Position numbers and translations under genes: made by a program. DNA of 64,000 nt, taken from positions 62,001 to 126,000 of the forward strand of contig NZ_JACPYU010000002.1 of assembly GCF_016195855.1 (NCBI RefSeq). The letters run 5' to 3'. This stretch comes from Aquabacterium sp. Its GTDB lineage: Bacteria > Pseudomonadota > Gammaproteobacteria > Burkholderiales > Burkholderiaceae_C. Under the pieces are notes generated by a model that was not told the DNA's origin, did not search any database, and saw only the letters and a list, made by a program, of their open reading frames with translations. Shown here piece by piece: positions 12,472-21,295 of this stretch; positions within the stretch are counted from its first letter, which is position 1, and every line of letters starts with the position of its first letter.

Positions 12472-12966
12472 ATGGTGCCCCGCACAGTCAATAGGGAATC
12501 CTCGTCAGGCGGTTGTGGCTTGACACCTGCGGCACCCGCTGCGGTAGCCAGAACCACCCGCTCGTGGCCTGCCGCTTTCCTGACTGGTCTCGCCCTGATT
12601 TGTGTGACTGCGTGGCTTCCCTCTGAAGCCCTTGCTCGTCGCCATGCACCACAAGAGACAGGCACCACCGCCGAATCGGTGGCCTTGTCGGCCCTTCCTG
12701 CGCAAGCACAAGACGTCCACCGCCGTATTTTCTCGGGCGGTCCGTTTCGTTATGCCAAGGACGGTGTGGTGTTCGGCAACCGAGAGCGCATCCTGCCCCG
12801 TCGGCCACGCGGTTTCTATCACGAGTACACCGTTCCGACCCCAGGCGAAGGTGACCGCGGCGCGCGGCGCATCGTTTGCGGAGGTAAAGAAGTTCGACAA
12901 CCTGAAACTTGTTTCTACACTGCGGATCACTATCAGAGCTTTCAGTTGATTGATCCCCGGCGTTGA
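12472..12966 (+). CDS. Exported guanyl-specific ribonuclease of the RNase Sa/N1 family
   Basis: A 164-residue protein. An N-terminal basic stretch and hydrophobic segment (AAFLTGLALICVTAWL) ending in SEALA indicate a signal peptide. The mature domain closely follows the RNase Sa/barnase-like microbial ribonuclease fold (PF00545): GPFRYAKDGVVFGNRERILP, then YHEYTV-TPG, GARRIV and TADHYQSFQLI. The catalytic trio of RNase Sa (Glu54, Arg69, His85) corresponds to Glu118, Arg133 and His153 here, so it should be active. Two cysteines (IVCGG and ETCFY) could form a disulfide. ATG at 12472 has GGAAA about ten bases upstream; a TTG start 33 bases earlier is possible. The inhibitor-like barstar gene follows directly, in the classic toxin/inhibitor order. 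Confidence 0.9.
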   Translation: MVPRTVNRESSSGGCGLTPAAPAAVARTTRSWPAAFLTGLALICVTAWLPSEALARRHAPQETGTTAESVALSALPAQAQDVHRRIFSGGPFRYAKDGVVFGNRERILPRRPRGFYHEYTVPTPGEGDRGARRIVCGGKEVRQPETCFYTADHYQSFQLIDPRR

Positions 12967-13037
12967 AGCCCTTCAAGCCGTCATCGCATCCGTTTTTCCG
13001 TTCTTTTCTTAGACCTTCAACTTTTGCTCGTAAGGAC

Positions 13038-13637
13038 ATGAAGCACTCCTGCATGCACCCCGGGCCACAAGCGATCATGTTGTTGCAATCCGTTCGACCC
13101 AACATCGTTCAATCCATCCGCGCTTTCCGCCCGGAAGACTTGCAACAGGCCGCCAATGCCGCTGGCCAGCACTTCCTCTACACCAATCTGAGCCCCGCTC
13201 AGAACAAGCAGGACGTGCTGGACATCATTGCCCGCGACTTCCTGTTCCCGGACCACTTCGGCAAGAACCTGGACGCCCTGTACGACTGCATGACCGACCT
13301 GGTTCACAAGTCGGGCCCGCAGCCGGGCTTCGTCGTGGTGCTCGAACTCATCCCCGACGGCAACAAGTGCGACCGCGAAACCCGCGAACAGCTGCTGGAC
13401 GCCTTCCGTGACGCCGCCGACTTCTGGTCGGAGCGCAAGGTCGCCTTCCGTGTGTTCTATTCCATTGCCGTGTCGGGCAAGGAGTCCGTGGGCAATTGGG
13501 ACAAGGCCGAAGTCGCCCAGAACGACCCCAACGTCAAGCCCGCCAAGGTCTCGAAGAACGCACCGCAGCCCATGATCATGAACCTGCCCCCGATGAGCAG
13601 CGTTTTTGACACCTCGGCCCTGCTGGTCGCGGCCTGA
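13038..13637 (+). CDS. Barstar-family ribonuclease inhibitor
   Basis: About 199 residues, carrying a barstar-like domain from about residue 45 to 135: FLYTNLS, DVLDIIARDF, FPDHFGKNLDALYDCMTDL and VVVLELIP. The FGKNLDALYDCLTDL helix and adjacent acidic residues form the surface that plugs the guanyl-RNase active site in barstar. It lies just after an exported RNase Sa-like gene and should act in the cytosol to neutralise unexported enzyme. The start is uncertain: ATG at 13038, 13053 and 13077 are in frame; AAGGA sits almost touching the first. It carries about 55 residues beyond the domain at the C-terminus (ending SSVFDTSALLVAA), unlike the roughly 90-residue Bacillus barstar. A terminator follows. 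Confidence 0.88.
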   Translation: MKHSCMHPGPQAIMLLQSVRPNIVQSIRAFRPEDLQQAANAAGQHFLYTNLSPAQNKQDVLDIIARDFLFPDHFGKNLDALYDCMTDLVHKSGPQPGFVVVLELIPDGNKCDRETREQLLDAFRDAADFWSERKVAFRVFYSIAVSGKESVGNWDKAEVAQNDPNVKPAKVSKNAPQPMIMNLPPMSSVFDTSALLVAA

Positions 13638-13653
13638 TCCATCCTGATCCCCG

Positions 13654-13694
13654 AAACCCCGGACATGGTCTTTTGGCCACGTCCGGGGTTTTTA
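13654..13694 (+). terminator. Rho-independent terminator after the barstar gene
   Basis: AAACCCCGGAC (13654-13664) pairs perfectly with GTCCGGGGTTT (13681-13691) around a 16-base loop; the T-rich tail TTTTTATTT follows. It closes the ribonuclease/barstar unit. Confidence 0.88.
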
Positions 13695-13819
13695 TTTGGC
13701 TGTACGCCCCCCCAATAAGTGGGCATGCGCACGCCTGACATGGCGTTTTCACCAATCTGTTTGTATGCTGCGCGAGCCTCCACAGAGAGGCCCAGTACAC
13801 ATACCAACAGGGATTGGAC

Positions 13820-16624
13820 ATGCCGACATATTTCGGGCTGCGGCCGTGCGCGCGTGCAGCCGCGCTGACACTGACCTTGATCTTGTCCGCCTGTGGCGGA
13901 GGCGGCGGCGGTCAGCCTGAAGCCCGGACATCGGACAAGGATGGCGGCAGCGACGTCGTGACGATGTCGGGCACCTTGTCGCTGGTTGAGACCGCCGCGG
14001 TGGACTCGGACACCAACGACCCCAACCAGGCCAGCCGCCACAACAACGACGACTTCGACGTGGCGCAAGCCCTGACCACCCCCGTCAATCTGGTGGGCAC
14101 GGTCAATGAACCTGGCTCGGGCCCGGACGGCCCCAACAAGACGGCAGGAGATCAATACGACGTCTTTGTGGTCGACCTGCAGGCCAACCAGACGGTCGAA
14201 CTCCAGTTTGCGGCCGATCCTGGCGTCAACGACCTTGATCTGGCCATTCTGGACGACAGCCCCAAGGTCGTGGGCCTGTCAGCCGGCACCGGCAACACCG
14301 AGTGCGTGCGCATCGCCAAGGCCGGCCGCTACTACATCGCGGTGTACGCCCACGGTGGGGCCTCCATCTACAACCTGCGCGTTGGCTCCCCAGACAGCGT
14401 CAGCAGCTGCCCCAACGCCACCAGTGCCGAGGGCGCCATCGTGGCGGGCCAGGTCATCGCCCAGCCGCTGGACAGCAACGTGGTGGCGAACCGCAGCAGC
14501 AGTGTCGCCAGCACCAGTGGCAGCCCCAAACAGGCGCAAGGCGTCAAGTCCATGCTGGAGTTCCACCGGGAAGCCGGTTTGAGCCAGCTGAGCGTGCCCC
14601 GCGGTGCGCCCAACCTGCTGACTTTGCCCGACACGGCGCAGGCGCGCCTCAAAGGCCTGTCGCAACTGGCCAGCTACACCAGCTTCAAACGCGCATCGGC
14701 GCTGGCACAACAGGCCAGCCGACCTGCCCAGCGAAGCGAGAGCCTGGCCCAGGCCCTGGACACCGTCTCGTATGCCAAGGCCCTGATGGCCACCGGGCAG
14801 TACAAGTTCGTGAGCCTCAACCACCGCGTGCAACTCAGCCAGATGGTGGCCGACGTGGGCAACTTCCCGCCCAATGACCCCATCTACCCCAAGCAGCGCT
14901 GGCACTACGAACAGATCAACCTGCCGGCCGCCATGGACCGCCTGGTGAACCTGCCCACCCAACCCACGCGCCGCCCGCTGGTGGCCGTGATCGACTCCGG
15001 CATCATGGTGGACCACCCCGACCTGGCGCCCCAGATCGAGGGCGGCCGCACCTTTGTCTCGCTCAATACGCGCAATGCTGGCGAGGCGGACTCCAGCAAC
15101 CCGGACGACCTTGACCTGCCCACGGCAGCCGGTGATCCTCACTTCCACGGCTCGCACGTGGCCGGCACCATCGCCGCACGCACCTTTGACGGCTATGGCG
15201 CCGCCGGCATCGCCCCCATGGCCAGGCTGATGCCGCTGCGCGTTTTCGACCAACGCCGCCCCACCGGCGCGGATGACTACGACATCCTCAACGCCATGCT
15301 GTATGCCGCCGGCCTGCCTAATCGAAGCAAGTTGTTCCCCCCGCGCAAAGCAGATGTGATCAACATGAGCCTGGGCAGCTCCCAAGCCTGCCCCCCCTCT
15401 TATGTGGACATCATCCAGCAGGTCCGGCAGGCCGGTGTGATCGTCGTGGTGGCCGCCGGCAATGACGCGCGCAACAACGATGGCGTGGCCGTGCCTGTTG
15501 CGGCGCCGGCCAACTGCCCGGGCGTGGTCGCCGTGGGTGCACTGGATGCCCAGGCCAGGCAAGCCAACTACTCGCAGTCCGGACCGGAGTTGCGCGTGGC
15601 GGCCCCCGGCGGCGATATGTCCCGCTCCACCACCGGCGAACCACAAGGTGACATGGTCGACAGCACGGTGGCGATTTTCTCGCCCGAAGGCAAGCGCCAG
15701 CCGGGCTTCGCCTACATGCAAGGCACCTCCATGGCCACGCCGCATGTCGCCGGGGTCGTGGCGCTGATGAAATACGCCTACCCCGGGCTGACACCCGAGT
15801 TGTTCGATGCCTGGCTCAGTGCGGGCAAGCTCACCGACGACATCGGCGGCCCCGGCTTTGACAGCGCAACCGGCTATGGCCTGATCAACGCCCGCAAGGC
15901 CGTTGACGTGGCCCTGGCTGAAGCCCAGAACCCCGGCCCCGCACCGCAAGGCCGGATCGTCGCCACCCCGTTTGCACTGGACTTTGGCGCACAGCGCACC
16001 AGCATGAGCCTGGCGCTGAACGCCACGGCCAAGACCAGCGACGTGGTGAAACAGATCACGTCCTCGTCGCCCGCGCTCACCTTCACCCGCACCAGCGTGG
16101 ATGTGCAGACCGGCCTGGGCAGCTACACCATCAACGTCGACCGCACGCGCCTCCCCACCGGCACGGCGTTCTTGAGCCTGAACATCCAGACCAACAGTGA
16201 CACCCTGACCGTTCAGGTCACGGTTGTGAAGCAGGCAGGCGGCAGCACCGGTGCACGCAGCGCAGACTACGGCGCCGTCTACGTGCTGGCCATTGACAGC
16301 ATCACGGAAGAAGTGATTGACGAAGTTCTGGTCACCGCACAGGGTGGCCGCTACAACTGGCAGCTCAAGGGCCCCAGAGGCAAGAAGGCTTACCTGCTCG
16401 CGGGCGGCGATCTGGACTGGAACGGGTTCATCTGCGACGCGGGCGAGCCTTGCGGCGTCTACCCGCTGATGAGCAACGCACCCACCGAGGTCACGCTCGA
16501 CAGCAACCTGTCCAACCTGAACTTCTCGCTCGCCCCGATGGGCACGGGTGGCGCCACCCAGGCCGCTTTGGCGGGCACGAAACCAGCTGCCTGGACCCCG
16601 CGCCTGCGCCTGCCCGCGCGGTAA
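13820..16624 (+). CDS. Lipoprotein subtilisin-like serine protease (S8) with N-terminal PPC-like domain
   Basis: A 934-residue protease. A signal peptide ends in the lipobox LSAC with Cys25, followed by a glycine tract, so the protein is probably lipid-anchored. Residues about 80-190 look like a bacterial pre-peptidase (PPC) domain (DQYDVFVVDLQANQTVELQF). The S8 catalytic domain spans about 355-690 with Asp392 (VAVIDSGIMVDHPDL), His446 (HFHGSHVAGTIA), oxyanion Asn548 (VAAGNDARN) and Ser637 (GTSMATPHVAGV); all catalytic residues are present. A roughly 230-residue C-terminal extension contains beta-sandwich-like segments. ATG at 13820 is preferred to a TTG six bases earlier. It converges on slt with only six bases between stops. 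Confidence 0.93.
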   Translation: MPTYFGLRPCARAAALTLTLILSACGGGGGGQPEARTSDKDGGSDVVTMSGTLSLVETAAVDSDTNDPNQASRHNNDDFDVAQALTTPVNLVGTVNEPGSGPDGPNKTAGDQYDVFVVDLQANQTVELQFAADPGVNDLDLAILDDSPKVVGLSAGTGNTECVRIAKAGRYYIAVYAHGGASIYNLRVGSPDSVSSCPNATSAEGAIVAGQVIAQPLDSNVVANRSSSVASTSGSPKQAQGVKSMLEFHREAGLSQLSVPRGAPNLLTLPDTAQARLKGLSQLASYTSFKRASALAQQASRPAQRSESLAQALDTVSYAKALMATGQYKFVSLNHRVQLSQMVADVGNFPPNDPIYPKQRWHYEQINLPAAMDRLVNLPTQPTRRPLVAVIDSGIMVDHPDLAPQIEGGRTFVSLNTRNAGEADSSNPDDLDLPTAAGDPHFHGSHVAGTIAARTFDGYGAAGIAPMARLMPLRVFDQRRPTGADDYDILNAMLYAAGLPNRSKLFPPRKADVINMSLGSSQACPPSYVDIIQQVRQAGVIVVVAAGNDARNNDGVAVPVAAPANCPGVVAVGALDAQARQANYSQSGPELRVAAPGGDMSRSTTGEPQGDMVDSTVAIFSPEGKRQPGFAYMQGTSMATPHVAGVVALMKYAYPGLTPELFDAWLSAGKLTDDIGGPGFDSATGYGLINARKAVDVALAEAQNPGPAPQGRIVATPFALDFGAQRTSMSLALNATAKTSDVVKQITSSSPALTFTRTSVDVQTGLGSYTINVDRTRLPTGTAFLSLNIQTNSDTLTVQVTVVKQAGGSTGARSADYGAVYVLAIDSITEEVIDEVLVTAQGGRYNWQLKGPRGKKAYLLAGGDLDWNGFICDAGEPCGVYPLMSNAPTEVTLDSNLSNLNFSLAPMGTGGATQAALAGTKPAAWTPRLRLPAR

Positions 16625-16630
16625 GCCCGG

Positions 16631-18889
16631 TCAGGGCAGATCATCCTCGCTCGGCGGCGCCGTGTCAGCACGAGGGCCGACCGTGGCCCCCAGGCGGCTG
16701 CGCACCGACAGGGCCTTGCCGTGGATCAGGTGGGCATACACCGTGGCGTTGGACAGCACCTTCTTGACGTAGTCACGCGTTTCGTTGAAGGGGATGTTCT
16801 CGACCCAGGCTGCTGCGTCGATGCGCGGCCCGTCACGCCAGCGGCGCGGCCGGGAGGGCCCGGCGTTGTAGGCCGCAGCCGCCAGCGCCTGCGCACCCTG
16901 GAAGTCGTCCAGCACCAGCTTCAGGTAGCCCGCGCCGATGCGCAGGTTGGTGCTGCGGTCCGTGATGTTGTCGGGGTGGTAGTCGATGGACAGCTTGCGT
17001 GCCGTCCAGGCCGCGGTGGCCGGCATGACCTGCATCAGCCCGGACGCCCCCACGCTCGACTTGGCCGCCTGCTGGAAGCGGGACTCCTGCCGGATCAGCC
17101 CATACATATAGGCAGGATCAAGCCCAACCTCCCGCGCGGCGGACAGCACGTCCTGCTTGAAGGGCATGGGGTAACGCTGCTCCAGGTTGATCTCCTGGCG
17201 CGTGCGTTCGCTGGAATTGATGCAGCGGTCCCAGATCTCGCGCCGACAAGCCTCCTCGGACACCGCCAGCAACTCCCGGTCGCTCAGGCCCCCGACCTTG
17301 CCGTACGACAAGGTGAAATTCCACTCACGCAGGGCCTCACCGCGCCAGCCCAGCTCCAGCATGCGCAGCGCCCGATCGATGCCCGGCATGGCGCGCGCTT
17401 CGGCCAGTTCGGCCTCGGTCACCGCAGCCGGCTTGGCTGGTGCGCGCGCCGACGTGCCATGCAGGTCCTGCGCGGCCAGCTGGCCATAAAAGGTCACCGG
17501 GCTGGCCACGCGTGTGAGCAGCTCACGGGCCTGCTGTTTGAGCGCATCGCCCGCCGGCCCGCCAGCGCTGCGAGCGCGGCCCTGCAAGGCCTTGGCCTTC
17601 CAGTACACCCAGGCGGCATCCTGCTGTTGATCCGGCGCCATGGCGTCCACGGCCTGCTCGACCAGGGCCCAACGCTCGGCCTGGCCAGCCGATGCCGACC
17701 TGAGGCCGGCGCGTGCCATCCAGGCCAGGGTCTCGGACGACCAGGCCGTGGCCAGGCGCGATCCGCCCTGACGCAACTCGCCGGTGCCGGCCGCCAGCGC
17801 GCGGTCTGTCAGGGCCCGCTCGAAATAAGCGGGCGCATCGGGTGACAGGCGCCAGGCCGCAGCCCGGCCCAGTTGCGCCCAGGCCCAGGCGGTTTCTTCG
17901 GCATTCCAGCGCCAGCGGCTGCGGTTGGCGGGCTCCTCGATGGCCGCTGCGGCGGCGACCGGGTCCATGCCTGCCCAGCGGATGAAGGCCAGCAGCGTCA
18001 ACGGCCCTTCGGCCTCGGCCGGCACGGCCAGGGGCATGGGTGTCAGATCCGGTTTGGCCTTGCCCTTGCGTTTGGCTTTGCCCTTGTGCTTGCCCCGTGA
18101 GTCAGGGCCGATGGACGAGCCAGGCGCATGGTGCCGGTCGTCGCCGGCCCCGCTCAAGGCGGCCGAGCGCGCCTGCGGCATCAGCAGGGTCTGCGGTTGC
18201 CCCATCAGCTTGGCCACGGCCTGCGACACGGCGTCACCCAGCAGCTTGGCGCTTTGCTGGACGGCACGGGGCTTGTCGGCCTCGATGGCCAGGCGCAGTT
18301 TGCGCCACACGTCGGCGGGCTCCAGCACGCGGCTGCTCAGCAGCGCCTGGGCCATGGCGTCACAGCCGAAGTCTGCGTCCTTCTGGTTCCACCAGAACTG
18401 CCTGGCCTGCTCGCGCCAGTCACCCGGGGCTTCCATGGGCGTGTTGGTCTGCTGGCGCGCCAGCACCCCCAGGCAGCTGGCCTCGCGGTCGTCGTTCATG
18501 CGGAAGGTGGGCTGGATGCGCAAGAAGGTGCGCCAGTCGCGGCGGTGCCCCAACTCCAGCAGCCAGTCGTTGCGGGCCCGGTCGGCCACATAGCTGTCCG
18601 GCCAGCGGGCCAGGAATTCGTCCACCTCGGTGGGGCCGGCCTCCATCAGGCGCACCTGGAAGTACCAATAACCTGCCCAGGGGGCCAAAGGGTGCTGGGC
18701 CGCGATCAGCGCATCGCGCGCGGCCAGCAGGCGCGCCTTGTCCCGCACGCGCAAGGCCTCCCTGGCCTCCTGCACGGTGCTGTCATCGGTCGCGGCGCGC
18801 GACGCGGGCGCCACCATCACCCCCGCCACCAGCGTCAGGGCTGACAGGGCGGTCGCGCCCCAGGACGCATACTTGTACGTGATTCGCAA
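16631..18889 (-). CDS. slt: Soluble lytic murein transglycosylase (Slt70-like)
   Basis: A 752-residue periplasmic exolytic transglycosylase that cleaves glycan strands and forms 1,6-anhydro ends. The N-terminus has a signal peptide (ATALSALTLVAGVMVAPASRA). A long alpha-helical superhelix of U/L type occupies about 40-570. The catalytic SLT domain (about 580-700) shows YGLIRQESRFQ with the catalytic Glu, SSVGASGLMQVMPATA and AAAYNAGPSRPRRW. The start is TTG (RC of 18887-18889), supported by AAAGG eight bases upstream; no ATG lies before the signal peptide. A Lys/Gly-rich insertion (GKHKGKAKRKGKAKPD) near residue 275 makes it longer than E. coli Slt70. It is divergent from the 5-formyl-THF cyclo-ligase with 17 bases between starts. 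Confidence 0.93.
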   Translation of the reverse strand: MRITYKYASWGATALSALTLVAGVMVAPASRAATDDSTVQEAREALRVRDKARLLAARDALIAAQHPLAPWAGYWYFQVRLMEAGPTEVDEFLARWPDSYVADRARNDWLLELGHRRDWRTFLRIQPTFRMNDDREASCLGVLARQQTNTPMEAPGDWREQARQFWWNQKDADFGCDAMAQALLSSRVLEPADVWRKLRLAIEADKPRAVQQSAKLLGDAVSQAVAKLMGQPQTLLMPQARSAALSGAGDDRHHAPGSSIGPDSRGKHKGKAKRKGKAKPDLTPMPLAVPAEAEGPLTLLAFIRWAGMDPVAAAAAIEEPANRSRWRWNAEETAWAWAQLGRAAAWRLSPDAPAYFERALTDRALAAGTGELRQGGSRLATAWSSETLAWMARAGLRSASAGQAERWALVEQAVDAMAPDQQQDAAWVYWKAKALQGRARSAGGPAGDALKQQARELLTRVASPVTFYGQLAAQDLHGTSARAPAKPAAVTEAELAEARAMPGIDRALRMLELGWRGEALREWNFTLSYGKVGGLSDRELLAVSEEACRREIWDRCINSSERTRQEINLEQRYPMPFKQDVLSAAREVGLDPAYMYGLIRQESRFQQAAKSSVGASGLMQVMPATAAWTARKLSIDYHPDNITDRSTNLRIGAGYLKLVLDDFQGAQALAAAAYNAGPSRPRRWRDGPRIDAAAWVENIPFNETRDYVKKVLSNATVYAHLIHGKALSVRSRLGATVGPRADTAPPSEDDLP

Positions 18890-18906
18890 TTGAGTAACCT
18901 TTTGTT

Positions 18907-19485
18907 ATGGCCATGAACAACCCTCCCCGCGCCCGAGCGGACTGGCGCAAGCACCTGCTCGAGGCCCGCAAGGCATGGATCACCACGCCGCAGGCCCAGG
19001 AAGCGCAAGCCGCGCTGCATGAACGCGTGATGGCCATCCTGGCTGAACTGGAGCCGGACTGTCTGGGCTTGTACTGGCCTATGCAGGGTGAATTTAACCC
19101 AATGGACGTGGCTGCGGCGGCCCAGGAGACCTTGGCGTGCCGATTGGCCTTGCCTTGCGCCCAAAAAAGCCCGCCGCAGATGCATTTCCGGCTCTGGAAC
19201 GGGCAGCCCCCTGCCAGCCTGGACGACCACGGCATCCCCTGCCCGGAAGGCGCGCCGGTGGTGCCGGACGTGGTGCTGGTGCCTTGTGTCGGCTTCACCC
19301 AGGAGGGCTGGCGGCTGGGTTATGGAGGGGGCTACTTTGACCGATTCATGGCCGCCCACCCGGAGGTGACCGCGCTCGGCGTGGCCTGGGAGTCAAGCCG
19401 GCTGGCCCAGGCAGACTTGCAGCCTGAACCTCATGACATACCCCTGATGGCGGTCCTTACAGAAAGCAACACCTGGGGTGGCTAA
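18907..19485 (+). CDS. 5-formyltetrahydrofolate cyclo-ligase
   Basis: A 192-residue enzyme of the 5-FTHF cyclo-ligase (YgfA/MTHFS) family, which converts 5-formyl-THF to 5,10-methenyl-THF with ATP. Visible family features are the N-terminal RKHLLEARKAW basic helix, LGLYWPMQGEFNP (substrate-binding Glu), PDVVLVPCVGFTQEGWRLGYGGGYFDRF with the glycine-rich phosphate loop, and ALGVAWESS near the C-terminus. Length is normal. Either ATG at 18907 or at 18913 could be the start. It faces away from slt across only 17 bases, so each gene's promoter must lie within the other's 5' coding region or they share one. In many proteobacteria this gene is next to 6S RNA, but I see no 6S candidate here. Confidence 0.92.
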   Translation: MAMNNPPRARADWRKHLLEARKAWITTPQAQEAQAALHERVMAILAELEPDCLGLYWPMQGEFNPMDVAAAAQETLACRLALPCAQKSPPQMHFRLWNGQPPASLDDHGIPCPEGAPVVPDVVLVPCVGFTQEGWRLGYGGGYFDRFMAAHPEVTALGVAWESSRLAQADLQPEPHDIPLMAVLTESNTWGG

Positions 19486-19486
19486 C

Positions 19487-19505
19487 GCCCCCCAGTTTCG
19501 GGGGG
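19487..19505 (+). terminator. GC hairpin downstream of 5-formyl-THF cyclo-ligase
   Basis: CCCCCC (19488-19493) and GGGGGG (19500-19505) form a perfect six-base stem right after the stop codon. There is no T tract, so it may only stabilise the mRNA end. Confidence 0.35.
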
Positions 19506-19630
19506 ACCTCGCGGGAACCCTATGCGTTAATCGCGAAACAACGTTCAAGATCACGTCCATGGTCCACACAGGCCTCTTCTAGAGGGCGACAAAAGCAGCG
19601 CCCCTTCTCAACCGAAACAAGGACGTGAAC

Positions 19631-20335
19631 ATGAAGTTTTTCAAGCAGTTCAGTATGTCGTTCCTGGCTGTTGCCGCCACCGCTGCCTCCGCCGCCACGA
19701 GCCAACCCTTCGTCGCCACCACGGCCAGCGTCACGCTGGACACGAGCTACCTGACGGCCAACGGTTACACCGTGAGCGCCGTGGGTTCGTCGACCTACAA
19801 CGCCACCACTGGCGTGCTGACCGACCCGGTTCAAGGCGTGAACCTGACCGGCAACCCCGGCCCCGTCTCGATCGACTTCAGCGACACCTCGGGCATGGCC
19901 ATCAAGAAGGGCCTGACCACCGTCAAGCTGACGAACTTCACCTATGACGCCGCCACGAACAGCCTGTACGGCGACATCAGCGCCGGCCTGCTGCTGAATC
20001 TGACCAACCAGTCCCTGCTGACCGCCACAACCGCTGTGGGCAACTTCGGCGGTGTCGTTTCCGGTAACGACGTCTTTGGCGCCCAAGAACTGAACAGCGT
20101 CACTTCGTCGACCATCAGCCGCCGTCTGGGCCTGTCTGCCAGCAACTTCGTGCTGTCTGACGCGTTCAACACCTTCCTGACCGACAACGGCGTGGACCCT
20201 GCCGCCATGGCTTTCGTGGCCACGATGGTGAAGTCGGTGAACGTGGGCTCCGTCCCTGAGCCCTCCACCTATGCCCTGATGGGCCTGGGCCTGGTCGGCA
20301 TCGCCTTCACGGCTCGCCGCAAGATGGCTGCCTGA
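19631..20335 (+). CDS. PEP-CTERM sorting-domain protein of unknown function
   Basis: A 234-residue exported protein. A signal peptide (MKFFKQFSMSFLAVAATAAS, then AA) is followed by a Ser/Thr-rich, probably beta-rich body with no recognised domain. The C-terminus has the exosortase sorting signal: VPEPST, a hydrophobic helix (YALMGLGLVGIAF) and the basic tail TARRKMAA. Such proteins are cleaved by an exosortase and delivered to the cell surface or exopolysaccharide matrix; the exosortase itself is not in this window. ATG at 19631 has AAGGA seven bases upstream, which rules against a GTG six bases earlier. A strong terminator follows, so it is monocistronic. The molecular role is unknown. Confidence 0.88.
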   Translation: MKFFKQFSMSFLAVAATAASAATSQPFVATTASVTLDTSYLTANGYTVSAVGSSTYNATTGVLTDPVQGVNLTGNPGPVSIDFSDTSGMAIKKGLTTVKLTNFTYDAATNSLYGDISAGLLLNLTNQSLLTATTAVGNFGGVVSGNDVFGAQELNSVTSSTISRRLGLSASNFVLSDAFNTFLTDNGVDPAAMAFVATMVKSVNVGSVPEPSTYALMGLGLVGIAFTARRKMAA

Positions 20336-20355
20336 TCTTTTCAGCGCAACCAGAC

Positions 20356-20381
20356 AAAAAGCTCCCTTCGGGGAGCTTTTT
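20356..20381 (+). terminator. Rho-independent terminator after the PEP-CTERM gene
   Basis: AAAAAGCTCCC pairs with GGGAGCTTTTT around a TTCG tetraloop. It could also work in the reverse direction for readthrough from ompW. Confidence 0.92.
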
Positions 20382-20403
20382 GCTTTGTGGCGCAGCTCAA
20401 AGG

Positions 20404-20426
20404 AAAAAGGGGCCGAAGCCCCTTTT
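20404..20426 (-). terminator. Rho-independent terminator after ompW
   Basis: On the minus strand, AAAAGGGGC pairs with GCCCCTTTT around TTCG, followed by one more T and CC. It lies 23 bases after the ompW stop and back to back with the plus-strand terminator. Confidence 0.85.
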
Positions 20427-20449
20427 CCAATTGCTCGATCGGTGACCGA

Positions 20450-21088
20450 TCAGAAGCGATAACCGATGCCAACGCCGAACAGCACGGGGTCAACCTTGAC
20501 GGTGCCCAGCTTGGTCGAGCCAGCGTAGACGCGGGTGCGGATGTCGATCTTCTTGAAGTCCACGTTCACCGACAACTTGTCGTTGATCGGAAAGTCAGCA
20601 CCCAACTGAATGGCGGTGCCCCAGCTGTGGCGGTCGATGTCCAGAGGGGTGTCCGAACCCAGGACCGGTTGTGCGTTCAGGTGCACGGCGGAGAAGTGGG
20701 TGTAGTTCACACCAAAACCGACATAGGGACGCGCCACTGGGTTAGTGGGCGCAAAGTGGTACTGCGCCGTCAGAGTCGGTGGCAGATGGCGCAGGGTACC
20801 GATCTTGGTGCCAGCCAGCGAGACTGTTTGCTTCTGCGGCGTGGTGGCGATCAGCTCGAACGCCACGTTAGGGGTCACGAAGTAGGAAGCGTCGATTTCC
20901 CAGATGTACTTGGTGTTCACCGACACCGAGTCAGCGGGGATCACGGCATCGGTGGTGTTCTCATTGGCGGGGTCCAGTTGCAGGACACGGGCACGCACCA
21001 TGAAGTCGCCAGCGTAGGCGGGTGCGGCGGCAGCACAAGCCAGAGCAGCAGCGGCGATCAGGCGGGTGCGGGTAGAGATGGCGTTCAT
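20450..21088 (-). CDS. ompW: OmpW-family outer-membrane beta-barrel protein
   Basis: A 212-residue protein with a clear signal peptide (TRLIAAAALACAAAAPAYA) and an eight-stranded OmpW-type barrel. Family features include the mature start GDFMVRARVLQLDPAN, TKYIWEIDASYFVTPNVAFEL, ATTPQKQTV, LPPTLTAQYHF, RPYVGFGVNYT and the terminal VDPVLFGVGIGYRF with C-terminal Phe that targets the BAM complex. OmpW forms a narrow hydrophobic channel and is often linked to stress, iron and oxygen regulation, but no specific operator was recognised here. AAGGA lies seven bases before the ATG. It stands alone between a 207-base upstream gap and its own terminator. Confidence 0.93.
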   Translation of the reverse strand: MNAISTRTRLIAAAALACAAAAPAYAGDFMVRARVLQLDPANENTTDAVIPADSVSVNTKYIWEIDASYFVTPNVAFELIATTPQKQTVSLAGTKIGTLRHLPPTLTAQYHFAPTNPVARPYVGFGVNYTHFSAVHLNAQPVLGSDTPLDIDRHSWGTAIQLGADFPINDKLSVNVDFKKIDIRTRVYAGSTKLGTVKVDPVLFGVGIGYRF

Positions 21089-21259
21089 GAATGGTCCTTC
21101 TTGTGGCTAGGTTGCAGGGACCGCGTGTTGGCGCGTCCCATGGCATCCATTGCAACAAGGTCAAACCCCGCCAAACTTGTGCTGCGTCAACTCGGCAGGC
21201 CCGAAGCGGGGCCGCCCCCGGCTAAACCCTTGCGGGTTTGCGCCAGATCAGATGAACGC

Positions 21260-21280
21260 GATGCGTTTGCGCAACGCATC
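21260..21280 (-). terminator. Hairpin just downstream of metF
   Basis: GATGCGTT (21260-21267) pairs with AACGCATC (21273-21280) around five bases, 16 bases past the metF stop on the minus strand. No T tract follows, so termination is uncertain; the rest of 21089-21259 holds no recognisable gene and should include the ompW promoter. Confidence 0.4.
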
Positions 21281-21295
21281 TGACAAGGAATGGTG

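Noticed and set aside
12963-13037. Barstar start at the TTG overlapping the ribonuclease stop
   Set aside because: The added 25 residues are Phe/Pro/Ser-rich without family similarity; an ATG further in is more plausible, although the true start remains open.
19486-19630. 6S RNA gene next to the 5-formyl-THF cyclo-ligase gene
   Set aside because: The downstream gap is only about 145 bases with no long bulged hairpin, and the upstream gap is 17 bases.
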